A stretch of DNA of 64,000 nt from Ktedonosporobacter rubrisoli (GTDB taxonomy: Bacteria; Chloroflexota; Ktedonobacteria; Ktedonobacterales; Ktedonobacteraceae): assembly GCF_004208415.1 (NCBI RefSeq), contig NZ_CP035758.1:11160001-11224000 (forward strand), read 5' to 3'. The position numbers and the translations under genes were made by a program. Each line of letters begins with the position of its first letter. Position 1 is the first letter of the stretch. The notes below the pieces were generated by a model, which saw only the letters and a list, made by a program, of their open reading frames with translations, did not search any database and had not been told where the DNA came from. Below are positions 46,957 through 56,037 of the stretch, piece by piece.

Positions 46957-47618
46957 TAGTCGGCCTTGTATTGCCCGGTGGTCGATGCGAGGGGCTGAGC
47001 TTGTGGCTGCTCTGCTTGTCCTCTATAGAGGAGTTGGCGCAGCGCGTTCAAGCAGATCTGATGCATCTGGGTAGGATTGAGCGCCGGGTTCTGCAGAGTT
47101 GCTTGAATCGCCAGCCCATCGATGAGCGAGGCCAGTTGTATGGCTGTTGTGTACGGATCTACCGCGGCAAACTCGCCTGATGCACAACCTTCGCTAATGA
47201 TGCGGGCTAAAAAACGCGTCCAGCGCCTATGCTGTTTCTCACTCACCACGCGTAGCCGCTCGTTTCGTGTAACTTCTCCCCAGAAGGTTAGCCACAAACG
47301 CCATTCATCGCGAACTTCCTCTGTTTGGGGCAGGCTAGCAGTCACCAGGCGCTCTAATTTTTCCCAGGCACTCTGGGCGCCAGTGAGGGCGGCCCGAAAA
47401 GTGATGCCAGTGTCTTGCACCTTGTCGAGCAGGGCAGCTTCTAACATGCTGTCTTTATCACCAAAATAATGAACGATAGTGCCGGTGCTAATTCCAGCTG
47501 TTTTGGCGACGTCTCGCACTGTGACGCGTTCATAGCCCATGGCTACGATACATTGGCGTGCCGCACGCAAGATTTGGGCGCGGCGCGCGGCCTCGTGGAT
47601 TCCTGTACGTGGTGGCAT
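46956..47618 (-). CDS. TetR/BetI-like transcriptional regulator
   Basis: 220 residues. N-terminal helix-turn-helix: RAQILRAARQCIVAMGYERV then VRDVAKTAGISTGTIVHYFGDKDSML, the canonical TetR DNA-binding signature. The C-terminal ligand domain (SAWEKLERLVTASLP ... WRLWLTFWGEV ... LASLIDGLAIQATL) is most like BetI-type members. It is divergent from metE with a palindromic operator candidate between them, so it may control itself and possibly metE. The ligand is unknown. The start lies at the conserved family position with AGGAGGG upstream. Confidence 0.93.
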   Translation of the reverse strand: MPPRTGIHEAARRAQILRAARQCIVAMGYERVTVRDVAKTAGISTGTIVHYFGDKDSMLEAALLDKVQDTGITFRAALTGAQSAWEKLERLVTASLPQTEEVRDEWRLWLTFWGEVTRNERLRVVSEKQHRRWTRFLARIISEGCASGEFAAVDPYTTAIQLASLIDGLAIQATLQNPALNPTQMHQICLNALRQLLYRGQAEQPQAQPLASTTGQYKAD

Positions 47619-47681
47619 GAGAAAAGCCCTCCTTTTGCTCTTTTTCCTTCCTTATGATATCATAGGACTGTCTCTGTTTAT

Positions 47682-47699
47682 AAAACGAACATTCGATTT
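47682..47699. promoter_or_regulatory. Palindromic operator candidate between TetR gene and metE
   Basis: AAAACGAA-CA-TTCGATTT: 8-bp arms with one mismatch, a typical shape for TetR-family operators. It lies 64 bases from the TetR start and 89 from the metE start. A second perfect 12-bp palindrome, TATGATATCATA, is at 47653-47664. Confidence 0.45.
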
Positions 47700-47787
47700 A
47701 CAATGAGAGAGCTTTGATCTTTTAGATAAGGCTTACATTAGCTTGACAAGAAGGCAACTCATAAGTCTTAGGGAAAGGACTGTACCC

Positions 47788-50100
47788 ATGGTATATGCAA
47801 CGAACCTTGGATATCCTCGTCTCGGCACACAACGCGAGCTCAAGAAAGCGCTTGAACAATTCTGGAAAGGAAAGATCAGCGAAGCCGAGCTCTTAGAGAG
47901 AGCTGCCACGTTACGTAAGCAACGCTGGCTGCTACAGAAAGAACTCGGACTGACGTATATCCCTTCCAATGATTTTTCCCTCTATGATCATGTGCTCGAT
48001 ACGATAGCTATGGTGGGAGCTGTGCCCGAGCGATATCGCTGGAAAGCCGACTCTGTTGATCTGCATACCTATTTTGCACTTGCCCGGGGCATGGAAAAAG
48101 ATCAAGGGCGAGTGGAGACGATTCCAGCATTGGAGATGACCAAGTGGTTCGACACGAACTATCATTATATCGTTCCTGAGTTTGAGCCAGAGCAAGAGTT
48201 TTGTCTTGCCTCCAATAAACCGCTTGATGAGTTTTTGGAGGCAAAAGCGCTGGGTATCCTGACACGTCCGGTTCTGTTAGGCCCAATCTCGTTTTTACTA
48301 CTGGGAAAGATCCATCATAGTAGCGAGCATCAGCTCTCCTTATTAGAGCGTCTTTTACCGGTTTATGAGGAAGTCATCCAGGCCCTGGCCCAGGCTGGTG
48401 CCGAGTGGATTCAGATTGATGAGCCATGCCTGGCCCTTGATTCGGATGAGGCAGCTCAAAGAGCCTATCAAGATGTCTATACACGGCTGGCGAGTTGGAG
48501 AGCATCCTCGGCTCCTTCAGTGCGCATCTTGCTAGCAACCTATTTTGGTGAGCTAGGTGAGAATCTTCCTCTCGCGTTACAGCTCCCTATCGAAGCTTTG
48601 CATCTTGACCTGGTACGCGCACCAGAGCAGCTCGCTCAGGCGTTGGCGCTTGCTCCTGCCTCTCTCACCCTCTCGCTAGGCCTTATAGATGGACGAAATG
48701 TCTGGCGCACTGACTTTGACCGAGTGCTTGCTCTGGCTTCCCAAGCTGTCCAGGCCCTTGGCAGCGAACGTGTCCTGCTTGGTCCCTCGTGCTCATTGCT
48801 GCATGTTCCTGTTGATGTGGCGTTAGAGACGCAACTTGACGAAGAGATGCGTTCCTGGTTAGCTTTTGCCAATCAAAAGCTAGAAGAGATTAGCTTGCTC
48901 ACCCGAGCCCTTAACGAGGGAAATGCCGCCATCGAGACCGCTCTCCAGGACAATCGTCGGGCTATAGCGAGCAGGCGCAGTTCGCTTCGCATCCATAATG
49001 CTGAGGTGGCGCAGCGTGTAGAGGCCATCACTGAGCAAATGGCGCGACGTTCGCAGCCTCATCAGATTCGCAAGCAGCTTCAGCAAGAGAAGCTCAAACT
49101 GCCGCTTTTGCCTACTACCACTCTTGGTTCTTATCCGCAAACGGCAGGTCTGCGGGCCACGCGAGCGGCTTATAAGAGTGGCAAGTTGGATCGCGCTAAC
49201 TACGAGGCCTTTCTCAAGCGTGAGATAGAGCAGGTAATCAGTTTCCAGGAAGAAGTTGGGCTTGATGTGCTGGTTCATGGGGAGGCGGAACGTGGAGATA
49301 TGGTCGAATACTTTGGTGAGCATCTCACAGGCATGCTGCTTACGCAACATGGGTGGGTGCAAAGTTATGGCTCGCGGGCAGTTCGACCGCCCATCATTTA
49401 TGGCGATGTGTTGCGTCCCGAGCCCATGACCGTAGACTGGGCTCGCTTTGCCCAATCGCTCACTACGCGCCCCGTCAGAGGGATGCTTACAGGACCGGTG
49501 ACCATTATGCAATGGTCCTTTGTGCGCGATGACCAGCCACGTTCACAGACGTGCAAGCAAATCGCTCTGGCGATACGCGATGAAGCGTTAGATCTAGAGG
49601 CTGCAGGCATCAAGGCAATTCAGATCGATGAGCCGGCGCTGCGGGAAGGATTTCCTTTGCGCCAGGCTCGCTGGCAAGAGTATCTCGCCTGGGCTGTCTT
49701 CTGCTTTCGCCTGGCTGCAAGTGGCGTACGTGCTGATACGCAAATCCACACGCATCTGTGCTACTCGCGGTTTGATGATATCGTTCCTGAGATTGCCAGC
49801 ATGGATGCGGATGTTCTGCTCATCGAAGCTTCGCGCTCGCAATTCGATCTGCAGGAAGCCCTCAGCGCCTATCATTATCCCAATGACATTGGCCTGGGCA
49901 TCTATGACGTGCATTCGCCGCGTGTACCGCAGGCCCAGGAATTTGCTGATGAATTGCAGTTAGTGCTTAAGCTTCTTCCCGCTGAACAAGTATGGGTGAA
50001 CCCTGATTGTGGGCTCAAGACGCGCGCTTGGGAAGAGGTTAAGCCATCCTTGCAGAATATGGTTGCCGCTACTCAGCAAGTACGTTCGGCGCTTTCATAG
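47788..50100 (+). CDS. metE: Cobalamin-independent methionine synthase
   Basis: Transfers the methyl group of 5-methyltetrahydropteroyl-polyglutamate to homocysteine; 770 residues, the usual size. The N-terminal barrel starts ATNLGYPRLGTQRELKKALE. The C-terminal catalytic barrel starts LLPTTTLGSYPQT and carries VLVHGEAERGDMVEYFGE, GPVTIMQWSFVRDD, AIQIDEPALREG, and the zinc ligands in IHTHLCYS (His, Cys) and NPDCGLKTR (Cys). ATG 47788 is chosen (AAAGGA 8 bases upstream); the open frame begins 45 bases earlier. No cobalamin or SAM riboswitch was seen upstream. Confidence 0.97.
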   Translation: MVYATNLGYPRLGTQRELKKALEQFWKGKISEAELLERAATLRKQRWLLQKELGLTYIPSNDFSLYDHVLDTIAMVGAVPERYRWKADSVDLHTYFALARGMEKDQGRVETIPALEMTKWFDTNYHYIVPEFEPEQEFCLASNKPLDEFLEAKALGILTRPVLLGPISFLLLGKIHHSSEHQLSLLERLLPVYEEVIQALAQAGAEWIQIDEPCLALDSDEAAQRAYQDVYTRLASWRASSAPSVRILLATYFGELGENLPLALQLPIEALHLDLVRAPEQLAQALALAPASLTLSLGLIDGRNVWRTDFDRVLALASQAVQALGSERVLLGPSCSLLHVPVDVALETQLDEEMRSWLAFANQKLEEISLLTRALNEGNAAIETALQDNRRAIASRRSSLRIHNAEVAQRVEAITEQMARRSQPHQIRKQLQQEKLKLPLLPTTTLGSYPQTAGLRATRAAYKSGKLDRANYEAFLKREIEQVISFQEEVGLDVLVHGEAERGDMVEYFGEHLTGMLLTQHGWVQSYGSRAVRPPIIYGDVLRPEPMTVDWARFAQSLTTRPVRGMLTGPVTIMQWSFVRDDQPRSQTCKQIALAIRDEALDLEAAGIKAIQIDEPALREGFPLRQARWQEYLAWAVFCFRLAASGVRADTQIHTHLCYSRFDDIVPEIASMDADVLLIEASRSQFDLQEALSAYHYPNDIGLGIYDVHSPRVPQAQEFADELQLVLKLLPAEQVWVNPDCGLKTRAWEEVKPSLQNMVAATQQVRSALS

Positions 50101-50551
50101 ACCCTGCGCGAAGATATATTGAGCTTCTAGCCTCTCTCCTTGAATTGCATTTCTCGGGGAGACGCTTGAAGCTTTCTTGCGTTATCTGGTTTGCTATGTG
50201 CCAGATTCTATGTCTACGATATCCTGTATCAACAAGTTCCTCAATTTTATGTCCCTCTGTCTGATGAGTGATTTAGTCTCTCGATAAAAGTGCTTGGACC
50301 ATATGGCCAGCCAGGGTCGTCTTCTGCTATTTCTCTCAGCGATCAATCTAAAGCCAGGACATGTACCTTCAGAGCCTGGAGTGGGAACTATTCGGATCTA
50401 TCTAACGTCACTTAAATAGCAGGGCTAGCACGATATCGCTGTAGATAGATACCTGCATGTATTTCTTAAAACGGACCATCTCTCAATACCTAAACTTAAT
50501 GATGTCATCCGGGCAGCTTGCCCACACATCCTTATCAAAGGAGCAAAGTTT
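50101..50551 (+). other. Intergenic region between metE and the DUF4349 gene
   Basis: 451 bases without a gene. Only AAAGGAG just before 50552 is clear. No strong terminator follows metE. Confidence 0.45.
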
Positions 50552-51541
50552 ATGCCGCGCATCTCTAAAGTGACAAAAAAAAGGTTGTTCTGGTCGGCGA
50601 GCATGATAGCACTGCTTATGGTCTTGCTTGTCGGCTGCGGCTCTGGCACTGCTAGCCAGACGGCCGGTGGTTCTTCAGATTCTTATAGTCCGCACAGTGC
50701 CAGGACAGAATCCTTTGCCGGTAACGCCTCATCCTCCCAGGCTAGTCAGGCTAACAACGCAGCAGCGCCGGCGGCAAAGAAAGCTGCAAATCTTAATGGC
50801 CAACAATACTTGATTAAAACGCTAAGAGTGAATTTAGCTGTCAAGGATACTCAGAAAGCTGCAGATGATATTCGCCAGTGGATCAGTTCAACCGATCCTC
50901 TCGCAACCACTGTGAATACAGCTTATGAGCCATTTGACGACAACCAGTATACTATATCGATTTCTTTTTCTGTAGAATCCAAGTTTTATACGCAGACCTA
51001 TAGTTACCTGAGAGATTATGCTTCAAAGTACCAGGGGCGATTGTTGGGCTTCAATGAAAGTGTTCAGGATATCACCGACGATTATGTAGATACGCAGTCG
51101 CGGCTCAAAACCTTACACGCGGAGCAAACTCGTCTGCTTGAGCTGCTCAGCCATGCTCAGGCCTTGGGTGATATTATCTCCATCGAGCAAAAACTGACAG
51201 ATGTGCAGGGACAGATCGATTCATACGAATCACGCGCCAAAACGCTTTCTAACCAGGTTTCCTTCTATACTGTGACTGTCTATCTCCAACCGCTAGGCGC
51301 GGTGCCTTATCCAACGAATCTGCCCTGGAACCTGAATCAGGTCTTCCATGATGCCTGGGTGGCCTCAGTAAGCTTTGGCCAGGGCCTGCTGACCTTCCTG
51401 GTCTGGTTGCTTGCCTTCAGCATCTATATCATTCCGATCTGCGTGATCGTCTGGCTTGTTGTCAAGTTCCGCACACGTCTGTTCGGCCGTTTCAGACGAC
51501 CGAAGGTCGCGGCGAGCCCTTCTTCGGGAACAGGCGAATAG
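50552..51541 (+). CDS. DUF4349 lipoprotein
   Basis: 329 residues. A positive N-terminus (MPRISKVTKKRLFW) and hydrophobic stretch end in the lipobox LLVGC (Cys29), so it should be lipid-anchored outside the membrane. A low-complexity Ser/Ala linker follows, then the DUF4349 domain (VNLAVKDTQKAADDIRQWI ... ISISFSVESKFY). A coiled coil (~190-235, DTQSRLKTLHAEQTRLLELL) leads to a C-terminal membrane helix (LLTFLVWLLAFSIYIIPICVIVWLVV) with a basic cytoplasmic tail. Function unknown. AAAGGAG precedes the ATG. Confidence 0.9.
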   Translation: MPRISKVTKKRLFWSASMIALLMVLLVGCGSGTASQTAGGSSDSYSPHSARTESFAGNASSSQASQANNAAAPAAKKAANLNGQQYLIKTLRVNLAVKDTQKAADDIRQWISSTDPLATTVNTAYEPFDDNQYTISISFSVESKFYTQTYSYLRDYASKYQGRLLGFNESVQDITDDYVDTQSRLKTLHAEQTRLLELLSHAQALGDIISIEQKLTDVQGQIDSYESRAKTLSNQVSFYTVTVYLQPLGAVPYPTNLPWNLNQVFHDAWVASVSFGQGLLTFLVWLLAFSIYIIPICVIVWLVVKFRTRLFGRFRRPKVAASPSSGTGE

Positions 51542-51560
51542 TATAATCCCAAACATACAG

Positions 51561-51586
51561 GAAACTCTCCCAGGTTTCCTGTATGC
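51561..51586 (+). terminator. Hairpin after the DUF4349 gene
   Basis: Stem ACAGGAAAC / GTTTCCTGT, about 20 bases after the stop. No T-tract follows, so it is a weak terminator at best. Confidence 0.4.
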
Positions 51587-51746
51587 CCTACCTGGCCATC
51601 TTCGGCACGGAAGCATATGGTATACTGATTCCGGATGGGCAAAAACCGCCTCCTTGCTCATTGAGAGAGAGAAGCCTGTCCGGATCTGCTTGCCTGGCTA
51701 TCTCGATTGGCAAGATGAACATACGATCTTCCGGAGAAAATCATTC

Positions 51747-52550
51747 ATGTTGACACCTGATCTACAACGCATCCTTCAACAGCGGCCGCTTGGCCTTGTA
51801 TTTGATATTGATGGTACCATCAGTCCCATTGCCCCAACGCCAGAGGAGGCTCGCCTCTATCCCGGTATGGCTGAGTTGTTGCAGCGGGCGCGTGATTGTC
51901 AAGGGGTAAAGGTTGGCATTATTACCGGGAGGACCGTGCAAAGTGGTGCGGCTATGGTAAACGTAGAGGGCCTTACCTATATTGGTACTCATGGCCTTGA
52001 GTGGAGTGATGGCCTGCCCAGCTCCTCACAAATACAACTCGTGCCGGAAGCCTTGCGCTACGCTGAACCGGGGAAGCAGCTGCTCGATCTTGTTGAGCAA
52101 AAATTGACCGATATTCCCGGCCTGCGCATAGAGCGCAAGCAAGTTGGAGGAGCTATCCATTTTCGCCTCAGTCCTGATCCGCAGGAGGCTCTGCAGCGTG
52201 TATCGCAGTTGCTGACAGAGCCAGCGCGTCAGCTCAATATGCGCCTGGAAGAAGGGAAGATGATGGTAGAGGTAAGAGCTCCACGCGAAGTTGCAATCGA
52301 TAAAGGCAAGGCGTTGCGCCGCTTCGTGCAGCGTAAAGATTTGCAAGGAGTGATCTTTGCCGGGGATGACCTTACTGACCTTGATGCGATCAAAGAAGTA
52401 GCTAGCCTGCGCAAAGAAGGAATTGCCGCTTGTTCTATCGCTGTCAAACACGCAGATACTCCTTCCAATGTTCTCAAACAGGCGGATATCACCGTAGAGG
52501 AAGTTGCCGGTTTGGCTGCTCTGCTCCGTGAAATACTTGCGGCACTCTAG
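51747..52550 (+). CDS. otsB: Trehalose-6-phosphate phosphatase
   Basis: HAD-superfamily phosphatase of 267 residues that makes trehalose from trehalose-6-phosphate. Motif I LVFDIDGTISP (nucleophile Asp and acid/base Asp), ITGRTV (motif II region), YIGTHGLEWSDG, MMVEVRAPREVAIDKGKALR (motif III Lys) and FAGDDLTDLDA (motif IV). The otsA synthase gene is not in the window. ATG 51747 is chosen because it sits at the family N-terminus with GGAG upstream; the longer frame runs back into the DUF4349 gene and its hairpin. Confidence 0.92.
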   Translation: MLTPDLQRILQQRPLGLVFDIDGTISPIAPTPEEARLYPGMAELLQRARDCQGVKVGIITGRTVQSGAAMVNVEGLTYIGTHGLEWSDGLPSSSQIQLVPEALRYAEPGKQLLDLVEQKLTDIPGLRIERKQVGGAIHFRLSPDPQEALQRVSQLLTEPARQLNMRLEEGKMMVEVRAPREVAIDKGKALRRFVQRKDLQGVIFAGDDLTDLDAIKEVASLRKEGIAACSIAVKHADTPSNVLKQADITVEEVAGLAALLREILAAL

Positions 52551-52587
52551 CGATCCCGCCGAAGCGGGATACTACTCTTGCCAGGAA

Positions 52588-53133
52588 TTACTTTTCTAAG
52601 GAATCGAGCATGGCGCGTATGAAACCCACGGCAACCGAGAGCCAGTCAAAGGCGCGCGTCCATGCGACCCATTCCTTCTGCGTTGGCCAGCCAGGTCTAT
52701 AGCGCGGGATCAACTCCTTTGGCATTACTGTGGCCCATTTGCTGCCTTCGCCCAAACCGCCAGGCGTGATACGTACAGCGATATTGAAGATTGTCTCGTT
52801 GGGAAGCTGCAGTTTCCAGTCTGGCAGTGTCTTTAGCAGTGGTTCTTGCCTCCATACGGTAAAGAGCAGGGGCGTCTCGTCTTGGGTTTGGCGCAGGGCC
52901 ACTACCTGGCCAACGACAGCATCGCGTTTCCATTCGGGGAAGCGTAACGAGACGGAATAGCGATATTCATCCAATCCCACAGCCTTGATAAACGTTTCTT
53001 GCCCCTCGCGCTCAAGCAGACGAACTGTGTCGCTTTGCCAGATCTTTACCAGGGCATCAAGGCGTTTTTTCTTCTCGATATCGTTAAGCGTGGCCAGCGG
53101 ACCCGTATCTGTAGGATAAGGCTGTGTTTGCAT
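52588..53133 (-). CDS. Hypothetical protein co-transcribed with the RluA-type synthase
   Basis: 181 residues, no family recognised. It has a Lys/Asp-rich helical start (TLNDIEKKKRLDALVKIW) and a mixed middle (SLRFPEWKRDAVVGQVVALR, LLFTVWRQEPLL). The tail is Trp-rich (WPTQKEWVAWTRAFDWLSVAVGFIRAML) and no membrane helix or signal is seen, so it is probably cytoplasmic. ATG 53133 follows GGGAAAGAAAG and lies 13 bases after the synthase stop, so the two are one transcription unit. Confidence 0.7.
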   Translation of the reverse strand: MQTQPYPTDTGPLATLNDIEKKKRLDALVKIWQSDTVRLLEREGQETFIKAVGLDEYRYSVSLRFPEWKRDAVVGQVVALRQTQDETPLLFTVWRQEPLLKTLPDWKLQLPNETIFNIAVRITPGGLGEGSKWATVMPKELIPRYRPGWPTQKEWVAWTRAFDWLSVAVGFIRAMLDSLEK

Positions 53134-53146
53134 CTTTCTTTCCCTT

Positions 53147-54109
53147 TCAGAGAGGTTTCGGTTCAGGAATATAACGCTCCAACCATATAGCCAGGTCATC
53201 TGCCAGAGGCGCTACGAATCTGCAAGATTTATTGTCTGGATAACGTTGCAATTCCAGGCTATGGGCATGGAGAAATTGGCGCGTAAGGCTGGCAGCTGGC
53301 GTTTCTGGAACTGGCTCTGGTGCGTATACTTTATCTCCCACAATAGCATAGCCTGCGGCTGCAAGATGGGCACGAATCTGGTGGGTCCTGCCAGTAAGCG
53401 GACGTACTTCAAGCAAGGCAAAATCATCTTTAGTTGCCAGCACGCGAAATATCGTTGTGGCTTGTTGGCCAGTGGGATCAATGATACAGCGCCGGCGATC
53501 CACAGGGTCACGCCATAAGGGGCCGTCCAGGACAAATTCTGTCTGTGCAGAAAGGTGTAAGTTATCTGCCGCTAACAGAGATAGCGTTCCGTCATCCTTG
53601 AGTCGAGACACGGTGAAGCTTTGGTGCGGTTTGGCCCAGGAGGGAGCTCCCTGTTGCACTACAGCAAGGTAGCGCTTGATGATGGTATGGGTATGGAACT
53701 GCCTTGCTACGTGGTGGCGTGCACGCTCTGTACGCGCCAGAGCAACGACTCCAGAGGTATCTTTATCCAGGCGATGTAGCAAGCAGGGACGTGGTAGCAA
53801 GCCATCTTCTTTCCATTGCTTTTCTTGCCGCCTTTCCCTCAACATCTCGCGTATATGTGGTGGGGCCAGTTTCCAATCTGGCTCATCAGGCAGGGCGGGT
53901 GGTTGCCAGTCATCTCCTCCTTGCTGTTCCAGATAGACCAGCAAGGCATCCCACATGGTACCATCAGCGTGCTTATAAGTCGGGTGGATTACCAATCCGG
54001 CCGGCTTGTTGACCACAAGTAAATAGTGATCCTGATAAATGACAGTGAAAATATCTGTCGTCTGCATAGCAATTGTTTCTGTACATAGCTTTAGATTTTC
54101 CGAGGACAT
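53147..54109 (-). CDS. RluA-family pseudouridine synthase
   Basis: 320 residues; converts specific uridines in RNA to pseudouridine. Signatures: YQDHYLLVVNKPAGLVIHPT, the catalytic loop LLHRLDKDTSGVVALA (nucleophile Asp), KRYLAVVQG-like segment KRYLAVVQQ, EVRPLTGRTHQIRAHLAAAGY and GDKVYAP. The RluA/C/D subgroup and target (rRNA or tRNA) cannot be set from sequence alone; an S4 domain is not evident. An insertion near residues 90-115 (REMLRERRQEKQWKEDG) is unusual. ATG 54109 (MSSENL) is used; the open frame to 54211 lacks a ribosome site. Confidence 0.92.
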   Translation of the reverse strand: MSSENLKLCTETIAMQTTDIFTVIYQDHYLLVVNKPAGLVIHPTYKHADGTMWDALLVYLEQQGGDDWQPPALPDEPDWKLAPPHIREMLRERRQEKQWKEDGLLPRPCLLHRLDKDTSGVVALARTERARHHVARQFHTHTIIKRYLAVVQQGAPSWAKPHQSFTVSRLKDDGTLSLLAADNLHLSAQTEFVLDGPLWRDPVDRRRCIIDPTGQQATTIFRVLATKDDFALLEVRPLTGRTHQIRAHLAAAGYAIVGDKVYAPEPVPETPAASLTRQFLHAHSLELQRYPDNKSCRFVAPLADDLAIWLERYIPEPKPL

Positions 54110-54196
54110 ACGCTCTCTATTATAGCAAGTTGTGTCGTTGATGCAACCGACACCCATAGATGCGGCTCTATACTTGCTGAAGTGAGCTCCAAAAAT

Positions 54197-54437
54197 TGTA
54201 AACGTTTCCATTCTTGTTTTTGGAGAGAGTAATTTTTGCTAAAAATGTTTTCATAAATATCAGCTTTCTGGCGGGAATTCACGCATTTAAGATTTATTAG
54301 CTCCTATTGACAGAGATGTCAACATGGTTCTATACTCCATTTTAGAGGGAAATAGCAGGAACAATAGGCTGCAGAGATATGAAATTGTTTTCATATCTAA
54401 TCAAGGATAGTGAACATAAGGTAGGAAAACATTTTCA
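54197..54437 (+). promoter_or_regulatory. Four operator-like palindromes upstream of the DUF4185 gene
   Basis: Four related 14-base sites: TGTAAACGTTTCCA (54197), TAAAAATGTTTTCA (54240), TGAAATTGTTTTCA (54380, inside a perfect 10-bp inverted repeat AGATATGAAA/TTTCATATCT at 54375-54398) and GGAAAACATTTTCA (54424). They share the form TGAAAA-NN-TTTTCA seen in LacI/CcpA-type operators. Confidence 0.55.
54307..54336 (+). promoter_or_regulatory. Sigma-70-type promoter of the DUF4185 gene
   Basis: TTGACA (54307-54312), an 18-base spacer and TATACT (54331-54336). The -35 box is the left arm of a perfect inverted repeat TTGACA-GAGA-TGTCAA, a possible repressor site. It leaves a leader of about 255 bases before the start codon. 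Confidence 0.65.
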
Positions 54438-54599
54438 TAATTGGCCTTGAGGCAGTGAGCTGCTTAACCTCCCATGGAGAAAAGAGAAAAGGGGGACAGA
54501 CAATCTTCTTGTTGAAGAAAGAGCGGCCAGGAGCGATGAGTAAAGCCCACGCGAGAAGTTTGTGTCGTAGATAACACTTGTAGAAAGGAAGCCAGATAA

Positions 54600-55781
54600 A
54601 TGCTAGAAGACAAGAAGGTAGACCAGCAGGTTATCTCCAATGTTGAGAGCAGAGTAACAAGGCGACATTTACTAACAAGAGGAACGGCTATGGCTGTGGC
54701 AGCTACAGCTCTCAGTTCAGGACTGGTGGTGCTTTCGGGACCTATACAGGCACGTGCCAATTCCCAAACGCGCCCCATCGCCAAGGTCAGCCAGGCAATT
54801 GCAAGCAGTGACGCTACTTCGCAAATTGCTAGAGAGGTTGGGGCGGGTTCAATCAATCGGACCGATAGTCTATGGGGGCTCTATGGTGCTGATCTGGGCC
54901 ACATGTTTATGCATCGCAACAAGATGTACATGGTGTTCGGAGATAGCTTCGGTCCTCCCGCTGCCGATCCCTTCTTCTCCAAGCCTCATAGCGATTGGAG
55001 AAGTAATACCATGGCCTGGATAGAACGGCCACTTTCACCCTGGAAAGGGCTTACCTTTAGCGGGATGATTACTGATAAGCCCGGGCATGCCAAAGAATTG
55101 CTTTCCTCCAAGAAAATACCCGGTGATGAAAATACCGTTATCCCTACGTATGGCGTATCTGTCGCCAATAGCATGTTTTTGCACTATATGTCTGTTCGAA
55201 CCTGGGGCCAGCCAGGACATTGGACACTAAACTATTCGGGGTTGGCTTATTCCGATGATGATGGTCAGAATTGGACAAAGGACATGAAAGTGACATGGCC
55301 CGCAGACAGCAATTTTGGCCAGGTGGCTATTTTAGAGGATGGGAGTTATCTCTACTTCTTTGGTATCCCGGGTGGGAGATATGGAGGAGTTCAGCTGGCC
55401 CGCGTGCGCGCGCAGGCAATACTTGATATGGGCTCATATCAATATTGGGATGGAAAATCCTGGCAAGCCAATAATCCGGCGGCCGCCACAACAATTGTTC
55501 CAGCGCCAGTAGGCGAGCTTTCAGTGCGCTGGAATTCTTATTATAAGAAGTGGATAATGATGTATTTAAATGATCCACGATACAGAGTTGTGATGCGCAC
55601 TGCTGATAATCTTACCGGTCCCTGGAGCCAGGAGATGGTTATTGTCACCGGTCAGCAATATCCACAGCTTTATGCACCCTACATAACACCGCTTTGGAAC
55701 AATGGGCCTGACATCTTTTTCACCATGTCGCTTTATGGTCCCTATAGTGTCTATTTGATGCGTACAACTGTGCCAAAGTAG
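54600..55781 (+). CDS. Tat-exported DUF4185 protein, GH183-like (possible endo-D-arabinanase fold)
   Basis: 393 residues. A twin-arginine signal (VTRRHLLTRGTAMAVAATALS, RR at 21-22, cleavage likely near ARA) marks Tat export. The rest matches DUF4185: DSLWGLYGADLGHMFMHRNK, MVFGDSFG, SNTMAW, YSDDDGQNWTKD, and repeated beta-propeller-type strands. Members of this domain include mycobacterial D-arabinan-degrading enzymes (GH183). Activity here is inferred from family only. It is transcribed alone from a promoter set among operator-like repeats and closes with a strong terminator. Confidence 0.85.
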   Translation: MLEDKKVDQQVISNVESRVTRRHLLTRGTAMAVAATALSSGLVVLSGPIQARANSQTRPIAKVSQAIASSDATSQIAREVGAGSINRTDSLWGLYGADLGHMFMHRNKMYMVFGDSFGPPAADPFFSKPHSDWRSNTMAWIERPLSPWKGLTFSGMITDKPGHAKELLSSKKIPGDENTVIPTYGVSVANSMFLHYMSVRTWGQPGHWTLNYSGLAYSDDDGQNWTKDMKVTWPADSNFGQVAILEDGSYLYFFGIPGGRYGGVQLARVRAQAILDMGSYQYWDGKSWQANNPAAATTIVPAPVGELSVRWNSYYKKWIMMYLNDPRYRVVMRTADNLTGPWSQEMVIVTGQQYPQLYAPYITPLWNNGPDIFFTMSLYGPYSVYLMRTTVPK

Positions 55782-55812
55782 AAGTCATCTTTCTATAAGC
55801 GCTGTACGCTTT

Positions 55813-55866
55813 TAGCAGAAAACAGTTGAGAGCCCAGATATTTGCCTGTTTTCTGCTAACCTTTTT
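55813..55866 (+). terminator. Intrinsic terminator of the DUF4185 gene
   Basis: 13-bp stem TAGCAGAAAACAG / CTGTTTTCTGCTA with a 20-base loop, followed by ACCTTTTTGG. Confidence 0.85.
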
Positions 55867-56037
55867 GGGCCTAAACTACCGGGCTATTTTGACACTACTG
55901 TAGTTTGCCGCAGTTTCTTCTCCTCAATAGGCTATAAAAGGAAGTGATAGATCAACAGCTTATCCTACGGTCAAGTCTGTAAGCTTTCCTGCTTCTATGG
56001 CCTGGAATTGGAGGCAATAAGCACAGTTTATTCTCGC

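Noticed and set aside
47619..47787. SAM or cobalamin riboswitch upstream of metE
   Set aside because: The 170-base gap is too short for the cobalamin class and lacks the conserved cores of either.
48880..49512. 210-codon minus-strand frame inside metE
   Set aside because: Shadow of the conserved metE catalytic domain.
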